NCBI GenBank assembly: GCA_942493345.1
Contig: OW818695.1
Location: 1,178,001 to 1,242,000, forward strand
DNA: 64,000 bases
Direction: 5' to 3'
Source: GWE2-42-39 sp942493345
GTDB taxonomy: Bacteria; Bacteroidota; Bacteroidia; Bacteroidales; Prolixibacteraceae
Shown: piece after piece, positions 60,021 to 64,000 of the stretch
Layout of the letters: the number at the start of each line of letters is the position of its first letter
How positions within the stretch are numbered: the stretch's first letter is position 1
The notes under the pieces: model-generated
Databases searched by the model: none
The model's input: the letters and a program-made list of their open reading frames with translations, nothing else
What the model was told of the DNA's origin: nothing
Program-made: the position numbers and the translations under genes

Positions 60021-60911
60021 TCAGATTTTTATTTTCTCGAAACCCTGTCCATAAACGCCCATTACACTTCCCATCGAAATAAAAGCATTTGGGTCAATTT
60101 CTTTTATGTTTCTGAAAATTATGCTGGTTTCCCGTTTTCGTACAAGGGTCATCACAATTTTTACTTTTTCTTTCGTGTACCAACCGGTACCATCAATTAT
60201 AGTAACGCCACGGCCTGCTTCCTTATTAATCGAATCGGCAATTTCTGCGAATTTTTCTGAAAAGATAAAAATTTGGGCAGAAGCATTCGAACCGTTTATA
60301 AAGGCATCGACTGTATACGAAACGACCCACATGGAAACGTATCCGTAAACCATCTTGTCGAGGGCTTTAAAAACAAAATAGGAAGACGCGATGATAATTA
60401 CATCGCAATATAAGATGACCCGGCCAGGCGAGACATTTCGGTATTTATTTACGATTAACGCAATAATATCGGTTCCACCGGTGCTGCCGCCGCGTGAAAA
60501 AACAATTCCCAGCCCGATGCCGCCAAGCATTCCGCCGAGTACTGCCGACAAAAACATATCGTCGATAATTGGCTCTGTAAATATTTTCTGAAGGGCAGTC
60601 AGCAAAATTGTTAATACCGACATGCTGAAAATCGTTTTTACCCCGAAGTTTGCCCCGAGGATTTTGATCGCCAAAGCCACCAGGAAAATATTTACAATAA
60701 AATAAATGACTCCCATGGGAATACCTGTGCTGTAATAAACAACAGCTCCAATACCGGTTACTCCTCCTCCTGTAATTTTAACAGGCAAAAGAAACAGGGT
60801 CCACGATGTTGCAAACAGAAGCAGGCCAAAGGTGATAATGGTATAATCTTGGATTGTTGTCCGCAGGTTTTTCATTCCCAGATAATTGAAAATAAGAGTT
60901 ATTGTATTCAT
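60021..60911 (-). CDS. YitT family membrane protein (DUF161/DUF2179)
   Basis: The 296-residue protein has about five membrane segments in its first two-thirds (F-G-L-L-L-F-A-T-S-W-T-L-F-L-L; G-G-G-V-T-G-I-G-A-V-V; G-G-M-L-G-G-I-G-L-G-I) and a cytosolic DUF2179 domain at the C-terminus (G-R-G-V-T-I-I-D-G-T-G-W-Y). The start is uncertain: ATG 60911, or ATG 60875 with twelve fewer residues. An upstream frame start (61040) runs through a hairpin and is rejected. The function of YitT proteins is unknown. Confidence 0.83.
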   Translation of the reverse strand: MNTITLIFNYLGMKNLRTTIQDYTIITFGLLLFATSWTLFLLPVKITGGGVTGIGAVVYYSTGIPMGVIYFIVNIFLVALAIKILGANFGVKTIFSMSVLTILLTALQKIFTEPIIDDMFLSAVLGGMLGGIGLGIVFSRGGSTGGTDIIALIVNKYRNVSPGRVILYCDVIIIASSYFVFKALDKMVYGYVSMWVVSYTVDAFINGSNASAQIFIFSEKFAEIADSINKEAGRGVTIIDGTGWYTKEKVKIVMTLVRKRETSIIFRNIKEIDPNAFISMGSVMGVYGQGFEKIKI

Positions 60912-61016
60912 ACAAGGTACAATTTTTTCTGAAATCTTAAACGGCGGCAAAAGAAGGTGATTTTCAGTGCAAAAACACGGAGGTTTGTCATGCTTTTGAC
61001 ATGGTTCAGAAACAAT

Positions 61017-61049
61017 ACTGACCGGACGACTTTTATTCATCCGGTCAGT
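61017..61049 (-). repeat. Palindromic element copy 2, probable terminator
   Basis: ACTGACCGGACGA (61017-61029) and TCATCCGGTCAGT (61037-61049) form a stem with loop CTTTTAT. In minus-strand RNA all 13 positions pair, one as U-G; in plus-strand RNA that position is a C-A mismatch. It lies downstream of the dihydroorotate-dehydrogenase-like gene on the minus strand. It is nearly the same as the palindrome at 28506-28538. Confidence 0.65.
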
Positions 61050-61103
61050 ACGTATTGCAATTCTGAGAAAAACAGGGATAACCCCGTTGTAATATTTAAT
61101 CGC

Positions 61104-62093
61104 TTAAAATTCTTTTCCGCCAAAGTATTTCATGAACTGGACACGCTCGAAAGTACCTGCATTTTCTGCGTTTTTCATGCTCAGTGAACCTCTGAAATCA
61201 TTAATGTTCTGATACTTGTTTTTGTCCATCCATTCGGCAATTCCTTTGTTGATGGTTGAAATTGCTTCCACGCCTTCGTTGTACAGAACCGAAGCCACCT
61301 GGATTGCAGATGCCCCGGACAGCAAAAATTTAATGGCCGTTTCGGCCGAATGAATACCGGTAGTTGCTGCGAGGTCGCATTGTACCTGGCTGGAAAGGAT
61401 GCCTGTCCAACGAAGTGGCAAAAGGTACTCGTCGGGTTGGCTCAGCACGTTGGACGAAACTATTTTTTGCGTATCGATATCAATGTCGGGGGCGAAGAAA
61501 CGGTTGAATAAACTGATTCCTGCAATGCCGGTTCCCGAAAGGTCGCGGGTCATTTTGGCGAGGTTCGAAAAGTAATGGCTGATTTTAATGGAAACCGGAA
61601 TGCTCACTTTTCCTTTTACTTTCCGGATGGTATCGAAATAGAACTGTTCGTTGCTTTCGCTGCTCTTGCCGGCATCTGAAGGCATTACAAAAAGGTTCAG
61701 TTCAAGGGCATCAACTCCTGCGTCTTCAATCTTTTTTGCAAACAACATCCAGTCGCCCGAACTAACACAATTGATGCTGGCAACCACCGGGATATCAATG
61801 GCTTTTTTTGCCGCAGCTACCAATTGGACGTATTTTTTTAGTGTTTCATCTTTAATAACATAGTCGAAATAATCGAGGTATTCCGGATCGGAATGCATTT
61901 CCGAGCGCAGGCTCAGTTCATCCTGCAACTGATGGTAAATTTCTTCCTCGAATATCGATTTCAGGACAACGGCGCCAGCCCCGGCTTCTGCTATTTTTTT
62001 GATTTGCTCCAGGTTCCCGGTCATGCTGCTGCTGGCTGCAATTACCGGACTTTTTAGCTCAAGTCCGAAAAAACGGGTTGTTAAATTTGCCAT
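61104..62093 (-). CDS. Dihydroorotate dehydrogenase-like flavoprotein
   Basis: The 329-residue TIM-barrel protein starts M-A-N-L-T-T-R-F-F-G-L-E-L-K-S-P-V-I-A-A-S-S. It is related to class 1 dihydroorotate dehydrogenases (A-G-A-G-A-V-V-L-K-S-I; V-S-I-P-V-S-I-K-I-S). The barrel end usually containing S-G-G-I-x-S/T and F-x-G-x-A is altered (A-A-T-T-G-I-H-S-A), so it may not be PyrD. It sits 53 nt downstream of the NfnB-like gene on the same strand and could use a similar flavin or electron route. ATG 62093 is preferred over 62111. Confidence 0.75.
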   Translation of the reverse strand: MANLTTRFFGLELKSPVIAASSSMTGNLEQIKKIAEAGAGAVVLKSIFEEEIYHQLQDELSLRSEMHSDPEYLDYFDYVIKDETLKKYVQLVAAAKKAIDIPVVASINCVSSGDWMLFAKKIEDAGVDALELNLFVMPSDAGKSSESNEQFYFDTIRKVKGKVSIPVSIKISHYFSNLAKMTRDLSGTGIAGISLFNRFFAPDIDIDTQKIVSSNVLSQPDEYLLPLRWTGILSSQVQCDLAATTGIHSAETAIKFLLSGASAIQVASVLYNEGVEAISTINKGIAEWMDKNKYQNINDFRGSLSMKNAENAGTFERVQFMKYFGGKEF

Positions 62094-62146
62094 ACCACTA
62101 TTTTTATTCAATAATTTACGATTTACGATACATATCCTGAAACTCT

Positions 62147-63640
62147 CTACTCACAACTCATTACTCGTTGTTGCAAATATTCGTGCATTGAGGCAGCGGC
62201 TTTACGGCCATCGCCCATTGCAAGGATTACCGTTGCTCCACCGCGTACAATGTCGCCACCGGCAAACAGTTCGGGTATCGAACTTTGCATTTTGCCTTCT
62301 TCAACATCGATGGTTCCCCAGCGGCTCACTTTCAGTTCAGGAAGTGCGTTTTTTATCAGCGGGTTAGGCGATACACCAACGGCAACCACCACGAGATCAA
62401 CCTCAATGTCGTATTCCGAACCTTCTACTGTAACTGGTTTACGGCGTCCCGAAGCATCGGGTTCACCCAGTTCCATCCGTTGCAGCCGAATCCGGTTTAC
62501 ATGGCCTTTTTCATTGGCAAAATATTCAACCGGGTTGTTCAGGTTCATAAATTCGATACCTTCTTCCTCTGCATGTTTCACTTCTTCCACGCGGGCAGGC
62601 ATTTCTTCGCGGCTACGACGGTAAATAATCATGGCCCGTTCGGCGCCCAGCCTTTTTGCTGTACGTACCGAGTCCATGGCGGTATTGCCACCACCAATCA
62701 CGGCTACATTTTTCCCTTTGAAAACCGGTGTGTCGAACGTTTCGTTGGCTGCGCTCATCAGGTTCACACGGGTCAGGTATTCGTTCGATGAAAGAATACC
62801 GTTGAAATTTTCTCCCGGTATATTCATGAAGTTGGGCAGTCCGGCGCCACTGGCCACGAAAAAGGCCTGGAAACCTTCGGCTTTCAGGTCGCCGAAACTG
62901 GCTGTTTTACCGACAATGAAATTGGTTTCGAACTTCACGCCCATTTTTTTCAGGTTTTCCAGTTCCACATCCACAATTTTATTGGGCAACCTGAATTCAG
63001 GGATGCCGTATTTCAGAACGCCACCAATTTCGTGCAGTGCTTCGAATACAGTTACATCGTAACCCAGTTTGATCATATCGCCTGCAAAGGAAAGGGAGGC
63101 TGGTCCCGAACCAATAGCTGCAATCTTAATCCCATTTTTTGAAGCTGTTTCAGGAACCGAAATTTGTCCGCTTTCGCGTTCATAGTCGGCTGCAAAACGT
63201 TCGAGGTAGCCAATTGCAACAGCGTCTTTTTTTAGTTTTTGAGTATAGAAACAATTTTTTTCGCACTGTTTTTCCTGCGGACAAACACGGCCGCAAACGG
63301 CCGGAAGCGCCGAAGTTTCTTTTAGTGTTTGGGCCGCATTCAGAAATTCGCCTTTTTCAATGTACTTTACAAACTTCGGAATGTTGATGCTTACCGGGCA
63401 ACCTTCAATGCAGGTGGGGTTTACACAGTCCATGCAACGGATGGCTTCGGTTTGTGCCTGTGTGGCCGACAAACCCTGGTTCACTTCCCGATCCTGGTAT
63501 TTAATACGTTCCTTCGGATCCATTTCGGGCATTTTTACCCGCGGTATATCGGTGCGTTCTTTATTTTTTGTTTTGTTGCGAAGTTCAACGCGCCATTCTT
63601 TTTCGCGTTCAATTTTAAGGTATTCTTTTGGGTCGGTCAT
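62147..63640 (-). CDS. gltA: NADPH-dependent flavoprotein subunit, GltD/NfnB (SudA) type
   Basis: The 497-residue protein has an N-terminal domain with two 4Fe-4S-type cysteine groups (C-M-D-C-V-N-P-T-C-I-E-G-C-P and C-G-R-V-C-P-Q-E-K-Q-C-E-K-N-C). FAD- and NAD(P)-binding folds follow (I-A-A-I-G-S-G-P-A-S-L; V-A-V-I-G-G-G-N-T-A). The family includes the glutamate synthase small subunit and the NfnB/SudA subunits of electron-bifurcating transhydrogenase. The partner immediately upstream (NfnA-like) favours the second reading. gltA is the symbol often given in annotation and is not proof of a glutamate role. Confidence 0.85.
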   Translation of the reverse strand: MTDPKEYLKIEREKEWRVELRNKTKNKERTDIPRVKMPEMDPKERIKYQDREVNQGLSATQAQTEAIRCMDCVNPTCIEGCPVSINIPKFVKYIEKGEFLNAAQTLKETSALPAVCGRVCPQEKQCEKNCFYTQKLKKDAVAIGYLERFAADYERESGQISVPETASKNGIKIAAIGSGPASLSFAGDMIKLGYDVTVFEALHEIGGVLKYGIPEFRLPNKIVDVELENLKKMGVKFETNFIVGKTASFGDLKAEGFQAFFVASGAGLPNFMNIPGENFNGILSSNEYLTRVNLMSAANETFDTPVFKGKNVAVIGGGNTAMDSVRTAKRLGAERAMIIYRRSREEMPARVEEVKHAEEEGIEFMNLNNPVEYFANEKGHVNRIRLQRMELGEPDASGRRKPVTVEGSEYDIEVDLVVVAVGVSPNPLIKNALPELKVSRWGTIDVEEGKMQSSIPELFAGGDIVRGGATVILAMGDGRKAAASMHEYLQQRVMSCE

Positions 63641-63643
63641 GGC

Positions 63644-64000
63644 TTACTTTTTTGATGATTCGAAATATTGTTGATAAGCCTCTTTTTCCAGTTCCGTGTA
63701 ACCGCCCAGCCGGAGCATCAGTTCGTTGAAGTCGATCTGGTGGGCGTCGAATTCAGGGCCGTCGACACAGGTGAATTTGGTTTGTCCGCCCACGCTTACC
63801 CGGCAGGCGCCGCACATTCCGGTACCGTCAACCATCATCGCATTGAGGCTGGCCTGGGTCGGAATGTTGTATTTTTTTGTCAGAAGAGAAGTAAATTTCA
63901 TCATTACAGCAGGTCCGATGGCAACACATTCGTCTACTTTTTCGCGCAAGATTACCTCTTCGGCACCAGCTGTTACCAAACCTTGTCTCCCGTACGAGCC
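63644..64000 (-). CDS. Ferredoxin-NADP+ reductase-like subunit (NfnA/SudB type), 5' truncated by window edge
   Basis: The reading frame continues past the right edge. The visible 118 residues hold the C-terminal part: G-S-Y-G-R-Q-G-L-V-T at the edge, C-V-A-I-G-P-A-V-M-M-K, and the 2Fe-2S cysteine block G-T-G-M-C-G-A-C-R-V, then F-T-C-V-D-G-P-E-F-D. This is the FAD/2Fe-2S subunit that pairs with the NfnB-like protein for electron bifurcation between NADH, NADPH and ferredoxin. A TTG within the window should not be read as its start. The two genes are separated by 3 nt. Confidence 0.83.
   Translation of the reverse strand, partial: GSYGRQGLVTAGAEEVILREKVDECVAIGPAVMMKFTSLLTKKYNIPTQASLNAMMVDGTGMCGACRVSVGGQTKFTCVDGPEFDAHQIDFNELMLRLGGYTELEKEAYQQYFESSKK

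Noticed and set aside
1..64000. CRISPR arrays, prophage, rRNA genes and insertion sequences
   Set aside because: No regular repeat-spacer pattern, phage structural genes, rRNA segments or transposase motifs were recognised while reading the window.

Overview
This window looks like a chromosomal segment of an anaerobic or facultative member of the Bacteroidetes, most likely Bacteroidales/Marinilabiliales (a Prolixibacteraceae-like organism). That placement is inferred from gene content, not from a marker search. The evidence is Bacteroidetes-type promoters (TTTG, a gap of about 19 nt, then TAnnTTTG), weak Shine-Dalgarno sites, a GlsA/GlsB aminolipid pair, an FtsZ ending of the LHDxVD type, E. 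coli-length IlvC, and an NfnAB-like pair.

Layout. 0-7.1 kb: housekeeping genes (partial GNAT, YjjX, AhpD-like, MiaB, SPOR protein, long PurF-like enzyme) and the glycine-lipid acyltransferases. 7.4-24.3 kb: a complete dcw cell-division/peptidoglycan cluster (mraZ, rsmH, ftsL, ftsI, murE, mraY, murD, ftsW, murG, murC, ftsQ, ftsA) that ends in two tandem ftsZ genes, followed by yqeY and a candidate small RNA. 25-31.5 kb: glycosyltransferase, SuhB, tRNA methylthiotransferase, PhoH, FolC and tRNA-Val. 31.5-33.2 kb: a small AT-rich accessory patch with a Panacea-type toxin-antitoxin pair and an orphan zinc-ribbon protein. 33.6-38.8 kb: DEAD-box helicase, PlsC, serine hydrolase, AmrS. 39-51.9 kb: branched-chain amino-acid genes (ilvC; ilvD-ilvB-ilvN) separated by a methanol:corrinoid methyltransferase cassette (two AraC regulators, corrinoid protein, MtaB-type zinc methyltransferase, G3E GTPase, RACo-type reductive activator). 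52-64 kb: SNF2 helicase, rnc-fabF-acpP, purN, an M23 peptidase, a YitT protein, a dihydroorotate-dehydrogenase-like protein and an NfnAB-like pair cut by the window edge.

Most unusual points. (1) The upstream ftsZ paralogue keeps its GTPase residues but has lost the canonical C-terminal peptide; its tail (RQFTRFFED) nearly matches the tail of the adjacent FtsA (RQVTMFFED). (2) Two consecutive Ile/Val/Leu-rich leader peptides, each followed by its own terminator, precede ilvD, which points to double ribosome-mediated attenuation. (3) The mta cassette keeps the MtaB zinc ligands (E164, C220, C266) and the corrinoid DxHxxG motif but has no MtaA-type second methyltransferase in this window, so the methyl acceptor is unknown.

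No CRISPR array, rRNA, insertion sequence or prophage was seen. Everything here was read by eye from sequence and translations; no homology search, folding program or alignment was run.
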